This document shows, piece after piece, positions 13,389-24,271 of a DNA stretch of 64,000 nucleotides. The stretch covers positions 11,330,076 to 11,394,075 of the forward strand of contig NC_092099.1 in NCBI RefSeq assembly GCF_045679555.1. Direction: 5' to 3'. The notes beneath the pieces are model-generated. The model was not told the DNA's origin. It made no database searches and saw nothing but the letters and a program-made list of their open reading frames with translations. This DNA comes from Salvelinus alpinus. Lineage: Eukaryota; Chordata; Actinopteri; Salmoniformes; Salmonidae. Within the stretch, counting starts at the first letter, position 1, and each line of letters starts with the position of its first letter. A program made the position numbers and the translations under genes.

Positions 13389-14062
13389 TACTGCATGACC
13401 GACAGTATGTGGACACCTGCTCGTCGAACATCTCATTCCAAAATCAGGGGCATTAATATGGAATTGTTCCCCCCTTTGCTGCTAGAACTCCCTCCACTCT
13501 CCCGGAAGGGCTTTCCACTAGATGTTGGAACATTGCTGCCATTCAGCCACAAGAGCATTAGTGAGGTCGGGCACTTATGTTGGGCGATTAGGCCTGGCTC
13601 GCAGTCTGCGTTCCAATTCATCCCAAAGGTGTTCAATGAGGTTGAGGTCAGGGCTCTGTGCAGGCCAGTCAAGTTCTTCCACACCGTTATATCTACACCG
13701 TGCACGGGGCCATTGTCATGCTGAAACAGGAAAGGGCCTTCCCCAAACTGTTGCCACAAAGTTGGAAGCACAGAATCATCTAGAATGTCATTGTATGCTG
13801 TAGCGTTAAGATTTCCTTTCACTGGAACTAAGGGGCCTAGCCCAAATCATGAAAAGCTGCCCCAGACCATTATTCCTTCTCCACCAAGCTTTACACTTGG
13901 CACTATGCATTGGAGCAGGTAGCGTTCACCTGGGATCCGCCAAACCCAGATTCGTCCGTCGTACTGCAAGATGGTGAAGCGTGATTCATCACTCCAGAGA
14001 ATACGTTTCCACTGCTCCAGAGTCCAAAGGCAGCCAGCTTTACACCACACACGCGTTGGGGC
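13389..14062 (-). mobile_element. Tc1-like transposon, family B, 3' part
   Basis: Minus-strand transposase pieces include [10 protein letters not shown] (first catalytic Asp), IMVWGSFS and [11 protein letters not shown] (second Asp), the last two in different frames. The left end (ACAGTATGTGGACACC) and body match the copy at 58722-59622. The 5' part is cut by the SINE at 14063. Frameshifts make it inactive. Confidence 0.78.
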
Positions 14063-14288
14063 TCCTGTCTGGCGCAGCGGCCTAAGGCACTGCATCTTAG
14101 TGCTAGAGGCATCACTACAGAACCTGGTTCGGTTCCAGGCTGTATCACAACTGGCTGGGATTAGGAGTCCCATAGGGCGGCGCACAATTGGCCCAGCGTC
14201 GTCCGAGTTAGGGTTTGGCAGGGGTATGCCGTCACTGTAAATATGAATTTGTCCTTAACTGACTTCCCTAGTTAAATAAAGGTTACAC
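14063..14288 (+). mobile_element. Second salmonid tRNA-derived SINE, full copy
   Basis: The head (GGCGCAGCGGCCTAAGGCAC, then GGTTCGGTTCCAGGC as a B-box-like element) is tRNA-derived. The body has CCCATAGGGCGGCGCAC and the tail CTAGTTAAATAAAGGTTACA. It is inserted in the Tc1 element that begins at 13389. Confidence 0.85.
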
Positions 14289-15156
14289 CTGTGTTCAGTG
14301 CTAAATTTATAAATCGGGAGGTGCCGGAACAAAAAGTGAGCGTGATGGGGGGTGACCTGGGTAGCTCTGAGGTACCGAAGCACATTATATATTTTTTTAC
14401 CAAATAAAGCATTGCATGCATATCATCACATATGCTTAGTGGCATAAAGCAGTAGAGGTGCTTACAGATACTATACTTGCTTGTTTTGTCACATAAACTG
14501 AAATTAGCCGAACTGTTAGAACTGTTGCAACCAGGAAATGTCTGGCAGTTTCTGCATAGAGTACCTTAAAACTCACAGTATTGTTTCTGTTCAACACTAT
14601 TATTAATCTAGAGTTAATTCCTATTAGTGTTTTGCAAAACAATTGTTACAGTAAGTGATTTTGGGTGTTGTTTTTACACTATATGGTGTAAAGCCTAATA
14701 TGCATATTTCCCATGGTGCCTTTTCTTTCCCAGAGGTAATTTTAGAGTTACCACCCATGAGTGCATTTGTTAGTGACAAAGACATGGTTGTTGAATTATT
14801 TCCTTTATAAGGCCTGTGCTTTCACCAAATGAGTACCTAGGTGAATGTTATTGTTAGCAGCTGACAATGCATTACACATATCATAAGGCCTTACTTTGCT
14901 GACCTAGTTTTACCCTAACACAGTGGTGTTAGAAAAATCCTGCTTTACATGTTACACAGGCTACATCAGGCCTGCAAGTTACATTATGCAGCTGGCAAAG
15001 CGATTTGTAATTCCTTTTGGAATCCAGCCAGAGTTAGGATATCCAACATTTGGAGTTTGTATTCACCCGCTACCTGCTTTCAGCAATCTACCAGGGTTTA
15101 GAAAAATGTATGTTATTTATCTTTGTGTAGCATAAGATTAATCATAAGATTAATCA
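14289..15156. other. Intergenic, no gene seen
   Basis: AT-rich, no recognisable gene or repeat. Confidence 0.5.
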
Positions 15157-16260
15157 GCCTTCAGAAAGTATTCACACCCCTTAACTTTTTTCAGCCTGAA
15201 TTGAAAATAGTTTAAATGTCCCCCAAAAATTCACTGGACTACACACAGTACCCCATGGAATTCGTTTTTTAAAACATTTTTCCAAGTTAATTCAAAATGA
15301 AAAGCTGAAATGTCTTGAGTCAATAATTATTCATGCCTAAATACTGTAAGTTCAGGAGTAAACATGTGCTTAACAAGTCACATAATACTGTAAGTTGCAT
15401 GGACTCATTCTGTGTGCAATAATAGTGTTTAACATGATTGTTGAATAACTACCTCATCTCTATACCCCACACATACAATTATCTGTAAGGTAATTATCTG
15501 TAAGGTCCCGCATTCGAGCAGTGAAGTATAAACACAGATTCAACCACCAAGACCAGGGAGGTTTTCCAATGCCTCTGGAAATGCCTCTACCTTTCCAATG
15601 CCTCGGAAATGCCTCTACCTTTTGGTAGATGGGTGCAAATAAAAAAAAGCAGACATTGAATAGCCCTTAGACCATGGTAAAGTTATTAATTACACTTTGT
15701 ATGGGGAATCAATACATCCAGTCACTACAAAGATACAGGAGTACTTCCGAACACAGTTGCTGGAGAGGAAGGGATTTCACCATAAGGTCAAGGGTGACTT
15801 TAAAACAGTTTTCTCCGTGATAGGAGAAAACTGAGGATGAATCAATAATTAACCTAATTGAAAAGAGAGAAAAGAAGAAGGCCTGTACAGAATAAAAATA
15901 TTTAAAAAATTGCATACTGTTTGCAACAAGGCACTAAAGTAATACTGCAAAATATGTGGCAAAGCAATTCACTTTTTGTCCTGAATACAAGTGTTATGTT
16001 TGGTCCAATACAACACATTACTGAGTACCACTCTCCATATTTTCAAGCGTAGTGATGGCTGCATCATGTTATGGGTATGCTTGTAATCGTTAAGAACTGG
16101 GGAGTTTTTCAGGATAAAAATAAACGGAATGGAGCAAAGCACAGGTAAAATCCTAGAGGAAAACCTGCTTCAGTCTGCTTTCCACCAGACACTAGGATCC
16201 AAATTCACCTTTCAGCAGGACAATAACCTAACTCTAGCAGAGTTACACTGAAAAATCAAC
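15157..16260 (+). mobile_element. Tc1-like transposon, family C, 3'-truncated relic
   Basis: Starts with TTCAGAAAGTATTCACACCC, a Tc1-type terminal repeat. From about 15890 to 16240 it runs parallel to the copy at 51650-52482 (GCACTAAAGTAATACTGCAA; TTTCAGCAGGACAATAACCT, which encodes the FQQDN catalytic box). The right end is missing and there is no open transposase frame. Confidence 0.7.
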
Positions 16261-17339
16261 ACTGGCCAATTTGCTGTGTAGGGACTGGGCCTTTTAGAAA
16301 CACATTTCATGCAATTGTCATTTCATATGACTGGAGACTCTCCTGTGAGGATCCAAAGATCAGGACAGTGGATCAGCGTCTATAGAGCGCTCTCACCTGC
16401 AAAGAGGGGGGGGGGGGGGGGGGTTGATGTGTTTTTTTTTTTACATCTCATGTCGATCGTAAATTGTAATGCAGCAGACGACTCCTTTCTGGTCTCTAGT
16501 ATGGTATTAGGGTTACTGTGAGCATAGTTCATGGCTTCTCTTTCTCTCACGCTTTCTCTCTTTTTCTCACTCCATCTTATGTAACAAGTGTCATATTGTG
16601 TTAGTCTGCTAGGGACTTGTCATCGTATTAAGTTTCTAATCAATAACCTATGTGTGTAACATAAATAATCAAATCAATTTGTGTGGTACGGGATGATTAC
16701 TAACACTCTGTTTTTTGCAGATTCACGAAGTATGCAACGTTCAGAATGAGACTAATATGAGGAAATTATTAATTAGTGTCTGGTATCAAAATATATATTA
16801 TTGAGTTCATTCGGGAGACGGTAACTCGGTAAACAACTTCTCCCGTGGGGCCCCAAATTTCCTGAGTTGATTGTAACATGATTCATTTAATCGAGTAACA
16901 ATTAAACATAGTTAGTTTGATTTGATAAATAACAGTCATCAGATTAATGATAGTCACGTCACTACGAAGCCTTTGGCAGAAACTTTTTTAATACCGCACA
17001 AATGATCGAAATGACAGGCTACTTTGACACTGACAAACTGAGAATAAATAAAAACGACCTCGTCTTGAGTCCATCAATAGCTTTCCATTTCTCTGACTCA
17101 CCCAATGATCCGCAGCTCACTTACTGTACCGGTGATGGCCGATGCGCTCATGCTAAAAGGCTACCAATCTGGTGTTGCCAAATAGTTTCTTCACCAACAA
17201 GAGGGGTGTGAATAGTTTGTGTTATGAACAGTGCTTGTGTTGTGCCCATAGAAATAGATATGGAGCGCGGGATGTTCCCCACCCATACCAAAAAGTCCTA
17301 TATGGCAATATATGTATATATAGGCATGTATGGTGGAAA
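16261..17339. other. Intergenic, includes segments repeated near 37.6 kb
   Basis: No gene is recognised. A poly-G tract at about 16408-16424 is followed by poly-T. Two short segments (about 16300-16340 and 17025-17085, the second containing AAACGACCTCGTCTTGA) recur in the same order near 37630-37680 and 37705-37755, indicating a shared dispersed repeat. Confidence 0.5.
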
Positions 17340-17829
17340 CATATACACTATATATAGAAAATTATGTGGACACCCCTTCAAATTGGTGGATTTGTCTATT
17401 TCAACCACACCCGTTGCTGACAGGTGTATAAAATCGAGCACACAGCCATGCAATCTCCATAGACAGACATTGACAATAGAACTGCCTTATTGAACATCTC
17501 AATGACTTTTAACGTGGCACTGTCATATGATTCCAACATGTGAGTTAGTCAAATTTCTGCCCTGCTAGAGCTGACCCGGCCAACTGTAAGTGCTATTATT
17601 GTGAAGTGGAAACATCTAGGAGCAACAACAGCTCAGCTGTATATTGGTAGGCCACACAAGCTCACAGAATCGGACTGCCGAGTGCTGAAGTACGTAATAT
17701 GTAAAAATTGTCAGTCCTTGGTTGCAACACTCACTACCAAGTTCCAAACTACCTTTGGAAGTAACATCAGCACAAGATCAGTTCGTTAGGAGCTTCATGA
17801 AATGGGTTTCCATGGCCGAGCAGCCGCAC
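17340..17829 (+). mobile_element. Tc1-like transposon, family B, 5' part
   Basis: Plus-strand counterpart of the family at 58722: CCTTCAAATTGGTGGATTTG, ACAGGTGTATAAAATCGAGC and the transposase N-terminal HTH region near 17540-17790. A solo LTR interrupts it at 17830, and it resumes briefly at 18264-18290 (AAGATAACCATGCACC). Confidence 0.78.
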
Positions 17830-18258
17830 TGTCACGGTGTGCGCTACTGGTGGAGAAGTCAGGTGCAGGAGAGCAGAGAGTTGTGAACAGGCGCACACTT
17901 TATTAAGGCAGAGGCCAATAAAACAGACAGACGCCACTGCGTCAAAACCTCTAGCCAAAGGTAAAAGTGCTATGCGCGAAACAGTCGCAAAAAAACCCAC
18001 GGAATAACTGGGAAAAACCCAGCCTGGCGCGTACACACGAACATGTAACAAAAACTATTTCACACAAAGACATGGAGGGGAACAGAGGAATAAATACATT
18101 CAGTGTGATTAGGGAATGAAAACCAGGTGTGCAGGGAACAAGACAAAACAAATGGAACAATGGAAAAATGGAGCGGCGATGGCTAAAAAGCCGGTGACGT
18201 CGACCGCCGAACGCCACCCGAACAAGGAGAGGAGCCGACTTCGGCGGAAGTCGTGACA
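17830..18258. mobile_element. Solo LTR, family 2
   Basis: Begins TGTCACGG and ends GTGACA, flanked by CGCAC (17825-17829) and CGAAC (18259-18263), a 5-bp target duplication with one mismatch. The end carries GACTTCGGCGGAAGTC, a perfect 6-bp-stem hairpin. It resembles the solo LTR at 50442-50797. No internal retroelement sequence remains. Confidence 0.75.
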
Positions 18259-18290
18259 CGAACACAAAGGTAAGATAACCATGCACCATT

Positions 18291-18432
18291 TACATTTTTT
18301 ATTTAACCTTTATTTAACTAGGCATGTCAGTTAAGAACAAATTCTTATTTACAATGACGGCCAACACCGGCCAAACCCGGACGACGCTGGGCCAATTGTC
18401 CACCGCCCTATGGGACTCCCAATCACTAGGTA
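18291..18432 (-). mobile_element. Second salmonid tRNA-derived SINE, 3' part
   Basis: On the minus strand this is the 3' half of the same SINE: CCCATAGGGCGGTGGACAAT, GGCCGGTGTTGGCC and the tail CTAGTTAAATAAAGGTTAAA. The head is missing. It abuts the remains of a Tc1 element at 18264-18290. Confidence 0.78.
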
Positions 18433-18499
18433 GTCTAGAATCTGGCTAACCACCATATACTAAAATATCCACACAAACCACCAGCCAGCCACCCATATA

Positions 18500-18912
18500 C
18501 AGTGGGGAGAACAAGTATTTGATACACTGCCGATTTTGCAGGTTTTCCTACTTACAAAGCATGTAGAGGTCTGTCATTTTTATCATAGGTACACTTCAAC
18601 TGTGAGAGACGGAATCTAAAACAAAAATCCAGAAAATCACATTGTATGATTTTTAAGTAATTAATTTGCATTTTATTGCATGACATAAGTATTTGATACA
18701 TCAGAAAAGCAGAACTGAATATTTGGTACAGAAACCTTAGTTTGCAATTACAGAGATCATACGTTTCCTGTAGTTCTTGACCAGGTTTGCACACACTGCA
18801 GCAGGGATTGATAATGATGATAATTATTAATAATTACAGACCTCTACATGCTTTGTAAGTAGGAAAACCTGCAAAATTGTCAGTGTATCAAATACTTGTT
18901 CTCCCCACTGTA
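18500..18912. mobile_element. Non-autonomous Tc1-like element with long inverted ends
   Basis: ACAGTGGGGAGAACAAGTAT at the left is mirrored by ATACTTGTTCTCCCCACTGT at the right. The inverted arms extend through TTTGCAGGTTTTCCTACTTA and CATGTAGAGGTCTGT, about 80 bp each. The interior is too short for a transposase, so it would depend on enzyme supplied in trans. Confidence 0.78.
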
Positions 18913-19242
18913 TAATGAGTTAGAAGAGTATGAATATTAAGCTATATTATGAAGTTATTATTGAAGACCATCGAAGATAAATCACAACCTGTAAAAAAAA
19001 AATGAGCTAGCTAACTAGCATATTTACATCACTCATCCACATCAATGATCAACTGATAGCCTAAACTCATTTCCTGATGTCAATCATGTCTTTAGGGGGC
19101 ACTGGTGCTAACTAGCTCGCTTACAATTTGTAATGAATGAGTGTGTTGTTGCAGAAATAAATAGGCCAATCCAGAAATATATATAATACTGTCACTTCAG
19201 AGGCAGTTAGTATGTTATGAATTTCGAGATCTGAATAATTTT

Positions 19243-21221
19243 TTTATTTCACTTTTATTTAACCAGGTAGGCTAATTGATAACAAGTTCTCATTTACAAC
19301 TGTGACCTGGCCAAGATAACGCAAAGCAGTGCATCACAAACAACAACACAAAGTTACACATGGAATAAACAAACATACAGTCAATAATACAATAGAAAAA
19401 GGGTATATACAGTGTGTGCAAATGAGGTAGGATAAGGAAGGCAAGGCAACAAATAAGCCATAGTGTCGAAATAAATACAATATAGCAATTAAACACTGGA
19501 GTGAAAGATGTGCAGAAGATGAATGTGCAAGTAGAAACACGGGGGTGCAAAGGAGCAAAATAAATAACAGTATGGGGGTGAGGTAGTTGGATGGGCTGTT
19601 TACAGATGGGCTATTTACATGTGCAGTGATCTGTGAGCTGCTCTGACAGCTGGTGCTTAAAGTTAGTGAGGGAGATATGAGTCTCCAGCTTCAGTGATTT
19701 TTGCTGTTCGTTCCAGTCATTGGCAGCAGAGAACTGGAAGGAAAGGCGGCCAAATGAGGATTTGGCTTTGGGGGTGACCAGTGAAATATACCTGCTGGAG
19801 CATATGGTACGGGTGGGTGCTGCTATGGTGACCAGTGAGCTGAGATAAGGAGGGGCTTTACCTAGCAAAGACTTATAGATGACCTGGAGCCAGTGGGTTT
19901 GGCGATGAATATGAAGCGAGGGCCGGCCAACGAGAGCATACAGGTCGCAGTGGTGGGTAGTATATGGGGCTTTGGTGACAAAACGGATGGCACTGTGATA
20001 GACTACATCCAGTTTGCTGAGCAGAGTGTTGGAGGCTATTTTGTAAATGACATCGCCGAAGTCGAGGATCGGTAGAATAGTCAGTTTTACGAGGTTATGT
20101 TTAGCAGCATGAGTGAAGGATGCTTTGTTGCGAAATAGGAAGCTGATTCTAGATTTAATTTTGGATTGGAGATGCTTAATGTGAGTCTGGAAGGAGAGTT
20201 TACAGTCTAACCAGACACCTAGGTATTTGTAGTTGTCCACATATTCTTAATCAGAACCGTCCAGAATAGTGATGCTGGACCGGAGGGCAGGTGTGGGAAG
20301 CGATCGGTTGAAGAGCATGCATTTAGTTTAACTTGCATTTAAGAGCAGTTGGAGGCCACGGAAGAAGAGTTGTATGGCATTGAAGCTCGTCTGGTGGTTA
20401 GTTAACACAGTGTCCAAAGAAGGGCTAGAAGTATACAGAATGCTGTCGTCTGCGTAGAGGTGGATCAGAGAATCACCAACAGCAAGAGCGACATCATTGA
20501 TGTATACAGAGAAGAGAGTCGGCACGAGAATTGAACCCTGTGGCACCCCCATAGAGACTACCAGAGGTCCGTACAACAGGTCCTCCGATTTGACACACTG
20601 AACTCTATCTGAGAAGCAGTTGGTGAACCAGGCGAGGAAGTCATTTGAGAAACCAAGGCTATTGAGTCTGCCGATAAGAATTGAGGTGATTGACAGAGTC
20701 AAAAGCCTTGGCCAGGTCGACGAATACAGCTGCACAGTATTGTCACTTATCGATTGCGGTTATGATATCGTTTAGGACCTTAAGCGTGGCTGAGGTGCAC
20801 CCATGACCAGCTCGGAAACCAGATTGCATAGCGGAGAAGGTACGTGGAATTCGAAATGGTCAGGGATCTGTTTGTTAACTTGGCTTTCGAAGACCTTAGA
20901 AAGGCAGGGTAGGATAGATATAGGTCTGTAGCAATTTGGGTCTAGAGTGTTTCCCCCTTTGAAGAGGGGGATGACCGCGGCAGCTTTCCAATCTTCGGGG
21001 ATCTCAGACGATACGAAAGAGAGGTTGAACAGGCTAGTAATACAATTTCGACTGATAATTTTAGAAAGAGAGGGTCCAGATTGTTTAGCCCGGGTGATTT
21101 GTAGTGGTCCAGATTTTGCTGCTCTTTCAGAACATCAGCTATCTGCATTTGGGTGAAGGAGAAATGGGGGAGGCTTGGGCAAGTTGCTGTGGGGGGTGCA
21201 GGGCTGTTGACCGAGGTAGGG
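19243..21221 (-). mobile_element. LINE C, RT and 3' UTR part
   Basis: The minus strand carries RT pieces: MGVPQGSILVPTLFSVYIND and HLYADDSILYTSSPS at 20735-20328, then YKYLGVWLDCKLSFQTHIK to the tail NFKHQLSEQLTDH at 20240-19611. The 3' UTR runs to about 19243 and ends CCTGGTTAAATAAAAGTG. The ORF is broken between 20328 and 20240. The 5' part lies at 24272-25720 beyond an inserted LTR element. The clade is not determined. Confidence 0.78.
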
Positions 21222-21226
21222 GTAGT
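21222..21226. repeat. Target-site duplication GTAGT, left
   Basis: GTAGT stands immediately before TGTCACG of the LTR element and is repeated exactly at 24267-24271 after its last base. Confidence 0.8.
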
Positions 21227-21553
21227 TGTCACGATCGTCTTGCGGTGAGAGAGATGAACAAACGAAACAAAACAACAAACAGACGAACGTGAAGCTATGA
21301 AAGAACTAAGTGCACACATGCAACATAGAACATAGACAATTACCCACAAAACCCATCAGAGACAATAAACCACAGCTGCCTCTAATTGAGAACCAATCTA
21401 GGCAGCCATAGACATACAAACACCTAGACAAGACACTGACCCATTAAACGTACAAACCCCTAGACAAACCAAAACACATACATTCCCCATGTCACACCCT
21501 GACCTAACTAAAATAATAATGAAAACAAAGATAACTAAGGCCAGGGTGTGACA
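21227..21553 (-). repeat. 3' LTR of the 21-24 kb element
   Basis: The + strand begins TGTCACGATCGTCTTG and ends CCAGGGTGTGACA, the same as the right copy, but with two internal deletions. It is preceded on the minus strand by the G-tract. Confidence 0.85.
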
Positions 21554-21629
21554 GTACCCCCCCCCCCCAAAGGTGCGGACTCCGACCGCACAACCTGACA
21601 TTGAAGGGGAGGGTCCGGGGTGGGCCTTA

Positions 21630-23921
21630 TTACGGCGGCGGCTCGGGTGCGGGACGTGGCCCCCACTCCACCATTGTCAATACCCGCTTTGGTGGCTCTG
21701 GTAGATCCTGGCTGACTGGCGGCTTTGGAAGATCCTGGCTGGCTGGCGACTCTGGCTGCTCATGGCTGGCTGGCGACTCTGGCTGCTCATGGCTGGCGGA
21801 CGGCTCTGGCTGCTCATGGCTGGCGGACGGCTCTGGCTGCTCATGGCTGGCGGACGGCTCTGGCTGCTCATGGCTGGCGGACGGCTCTGGCTGCTCATGG
21901 CTGGCGGACGGCTCTGGCTGCTCATGGCTGGCGGACGGCTCTGGCTGATCCTGTCTGGCGGACGGCTCTGGCTGATCCTGTCTGGCGGACGGCTCTGGCT
22001 GATCCTGTCTGGCGGACGGCTCTGGCTGATCCTGTCTGGCGGACGGCTCTGGCTGATCCTGTCTGGCGGACGGCTCTGGCTGATCCTGTCTGGCGGACGG
22101 CTCTAGCGGCTCGGGACAGACGGGCAGCTCTGACGGCTCGGGACAGACGGGCAGCTCAGACGGTGCTTGGCAGACGGGCAGCTCAGACGGTGCTTGGCAG
22201 ACGGGCAGCTCAGACGGTGCTTGGCAGACGGGCAGCTCAGACGGTGCTTGGCAGACGGGCAGCTCAGACGGTGCTTGGCAGACGGGCAGCTCAGACGGTG
22301 CTTGGCAGACGGGCAGCTCAGACGGTGCTTGGCAGACGGGCAGCTCAGACGGTGCTTGGCAGACGGGCAGCTCTGACGGTGCTTGGCAGACGGGCAGCTC
22401 TGACGGTGCTTGGCAGACGGGCAGCTCTGACGGTGCTTGGCAGACGGGCAGCTCTGACGGTGCTTGGCAGACGGGCAGCTCTGATGGTGCTTGGCAGACG
22501 GGCAGCTCTGACGGTGCTTGGCAGACGGGCAGCTCTGACGGTGCTTGGCAGACTGGCAGCTCTGACGGTGCTTGGCAGACTGGCAGCTCTGACAGTGCTT
22601 GGCAGACTGGCAGCTCTGACGGTGCTTGGCAGACTGGCAGCTCTGACGGTGCTTGGCAGACTGGCAGCTCTGACGGTGCTTGGCAGACTGGCAGCTCTGG
22701 CCGGCTGAGGCACACTGTATGCCTGGTGCGTGGTGCCGGAACTGGAGGTACCGGGCTAAGGACACGCACCTTCAGGCTAGTGCGGGGAGAAGGAACAGGG
22801 CATACTGGACCCTGGAGACGCACATTAGGCCTAGTGCGTGGTGCCGGCACTGGTGGTACCGGGCTGGGGACACGCATCTCAGGGCTAGTGCGGGGAGCAG
22901 CAACAGGACGCACAGGACTCTGGGGACACACAGGAGGCTTGGTGCGTGGTGTAGGCACTGGTGGTAATGGGCTGGAGACACGCACCATAGGGCTAGTGCG
23001 TGGAGGAGGAACAGGGCTCTGGAGACGCATAGGAAGCTTGGTGCGTGGTGCCGGAACTGGTGGTACCGGGCTGGAGACAAGCACCACAGGGTTAGTGCGT
23101 GGAGGAGGAACAGGGCTCTGGAGACGCACAGGAAGCCTGGTGCGTGGTGTAGGCACTGGTGGTACTGGGCTGGGGCGGGGAGGTGGCGCCGGAAATACCG
23201 GACCGTGCAGGCGTACTGGCTCCCTTGAGCACTGAGCCTGCCCAACCTTACCTGGTTGTATGCTCCCCGTCGCGCGACCAGTGCGGGGAGGTGGAATAAC
23301 CCGCACCGGGCTCTGTAGGCGAACCGGGGACACCATGCGTAAGGCTGGTGCCATGTATGCCGGCCCGAGGAGACGCACTGGAGACCAGACGCGTTGAGCC
23401 GGCTTCATGGCACCTGGCTCAATGCCCAATCTAGCCCTGCCAGTGCGGGGAGGTGGAATAACCCGCACCGGGCTATGAACACGTACAGGAGACACCATGC
23501 GCTCTACTGCGTAACACGGTGTCTGCCCGTACTCTCGCTCTCCACGGTAAGTACAGGGAGTAGGCGCAGGTCTCCTACCTGACTTCGCCACACTCCCTTT
23601 TAGCCACCCCCCAATACATTTTTGGGGCTGACTCACAGGCTTCCTACCGCGTCTTCGTGCTGCCTCCATTCGCCGGTATCCCTCCTCGCACTGCGCCAGA
23701 GAATCCCAGGCGGGCTCCGGCACTCGCCCTGGGTCGATCGCCCACCTGTCGATCTCCTCCCACGTAGTGTAGCCCAGATCCTGCTCCCATTGCCATAAAT
23801 CCTGTGTGTATTGCTCCTGTTGCCGCTTGACGCGCTGCTTGGTCCCGTTATGGTGGGTAATTCTGTCACGATCGTCTTGCTGTGAGAGAGAGGACCAAGG
23901 CGCAGCGTGTGAAAAATACAT
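21630..23921 (-). CDS. Proline-rich protein with 9-residue tandem repeats, from LTR element
   Basis: 763 codons without a stop. Residues 1-100 hold a charged region ([20 protein letters not shown], then [20 protein letters not shown]) not recognised from any family. Residues about 150-430 are Pro/Arg-rich with repeated [12 protein letters not shown] and PVPAPRT motifs. A tandem array in three blocks of 9-residue units follows: about 20 of SELPVCQAP type, 6 of EPSARQDQP and about 8 of EPSASHEQP. The end is [16 protein letters not shown]. That end is shared with the element at 29.3 kb in the same sense relative to the LTR, which argues the frame is the coding one. The repeat array resembles disordered, extracellular or structural proteins, but no function is assigned. 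Whether it is translated is unknown. Confidence 0.55.
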   Translation of the reverse strand: MYFSHAAPWSSLSQQDDRDRITHHNGTKQRVKRQQEQYTQDLWQWEQDLGYTTWEEIDRWAIDPGRVPEPAWDSLAQCEEGYRRMEAARRRGRKPVSQPQKCIGGWLKGSVAKSGRRPAPTPCTYRGEREYGQTPCYAVERMVSPVRVHSPVRVIPPPRTGRARLGIEPGAMKPAQRVWSPVRLLGPAYMAPALRMVSPVRLQSPVRVIPPPRTGRATGSIQPGKVGQAQCSREPVRLHGPVFPAPPPRPSPVPPVPTPRTRLPVRLQSPVPPPRTNPVVLVSSPVPPVPAPRTKLPMRLQSPVPPPRTSPMVRVSSPLPPVPTPRTKPPVCPQSPVRPVAAPRTSPEMRVPSPVPPVPAPRTRPNVRLQGPVCPVPSPRTSLKVRVLSPVPPVPAPRTRHTVCLSRPELPVCQAPSELPVCQAPSELPVCQAPSELPVCQALSELPVCQAPSELPVCQAPSELPVCQAPSELPVCQAPSELPVCQAPSELPVCQAPSELPVCQAPSELPVCQAPSELPVCQAPSELPVCQAPSELPVCQAPSELPVCQAPSELPVCQAPSELPVCQAPSELPVCQAPSELPVCQAPSELPVCPEPSELPVCPEPLEPSARQDQPEPSARQDQPEPSARQDQPEPSARQDQPEPSARQDQPEPSARQDQPEPSASHEQPEPSASHEQPEPSASHEQPEPSASHEQPEPSASHEQPEPSASHEQPESPASHEQPESPASQDLPKPPVSQDLPEPPKRVLTMVEWGPRPAPEPPP
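21702..22716. repeat. 27-bp minisatellite within the LTR element
   Basis: About 35-37 units of 27 bp fall in three homogeneous blocks. 21760-21940 is CTGGCGGACGGCTCTGGCTG with CTCAT, 21945-22104 has GATCCTGT in its place, and 22146-22700 is the GGTGCTTGGCAGACGGGCAG type. Within the last block a C-to-T variant (GACGGG to GACTGG) spreads through the last seven units, a sign of recent unit-by-unit homogenisation. Confidence 0.9.
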
Positions 23922-24266
23922 CTTCTCTTTATTTTAGAAGATGAACAAACGAAACAAAACAACAAACAGACGAACGTGAAGCTATGATAGAACTAAGTGC
24001 ACACATGCAACATAGACAATTACCCACAAAACCCAAATGCCTATGGCTGCCTTAAATATGGCTCTCAATCAGAGACAATAAACCGCAGCTGCCTCTAATT
24101 GAGAACCAATCTAGGCAGCCATAGACATACAAACACCTAGACAAGACACTGACCCATTAAACGTACAAACCCCTAGACAAACCAAAACACATACATTCCC
24201 CATGTCACACCCTGACCTAACTAAAATAATAATGAAAACAAAGATAACTAAGGCCAGGGTGTGACA
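23864..24266 (-). repeat. 5' LTR of the 21-24 kb element
   Basis: 403 bp with the same ends as the copy at 21227. The long ORF of the element reads out of this LTR: its first GTG/ATG lies at about 23921, inside the LTR. Confidence 0.83.
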
Positions 24267-24271
24267 GTAGT
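24267..24271. repeat. Target-site duplication GTAGT, right
   Basis: Exact copy of 21222-21226 on the other side of the LTR element. Confidence 0.8.

Larger units (their letters stand above)
21227..24266 (-). mobile_element. Complete LTR element with a proline-rich repeat ORF
   Basis: A 3.04-kb element with terminal direct repeats (left 21227-21553, right 23864-24266), TG...CA ends and perfect 5-bp flanking duplications. Read on the minus strand, the order is 5' LTR, one long ORF, a hairpin (TGCGGTCGGAGTCCGCA, 21574-21590), a G-tract that serves as the polypurine tract, and the 3' LTR. No gag zinc knuckle, protease, reverse transcriptase, RNase H or integrase is visible, so the copy must be non-autonomous. 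The left LTR is 76 bp shorter than the right; one missing piece corresponds to the CTTCTCTTTATTTTAGAAG region. It split LINE C. Confidence 0.85.

Noticed and set aside
21725-22708. 327-codon plus-strand ORF and other long frames over the 27-bp array
   Set aside because: Shadow frames of the repeat. Only the minus-strand frame has non-repeat flanks and the C-terminal motif shared with the second element.
21702-22716. Regular spaced repeats as a CRISPR array
   Set aside because: Units are contiguous with no spacers, and the window is vertebrate DNA.
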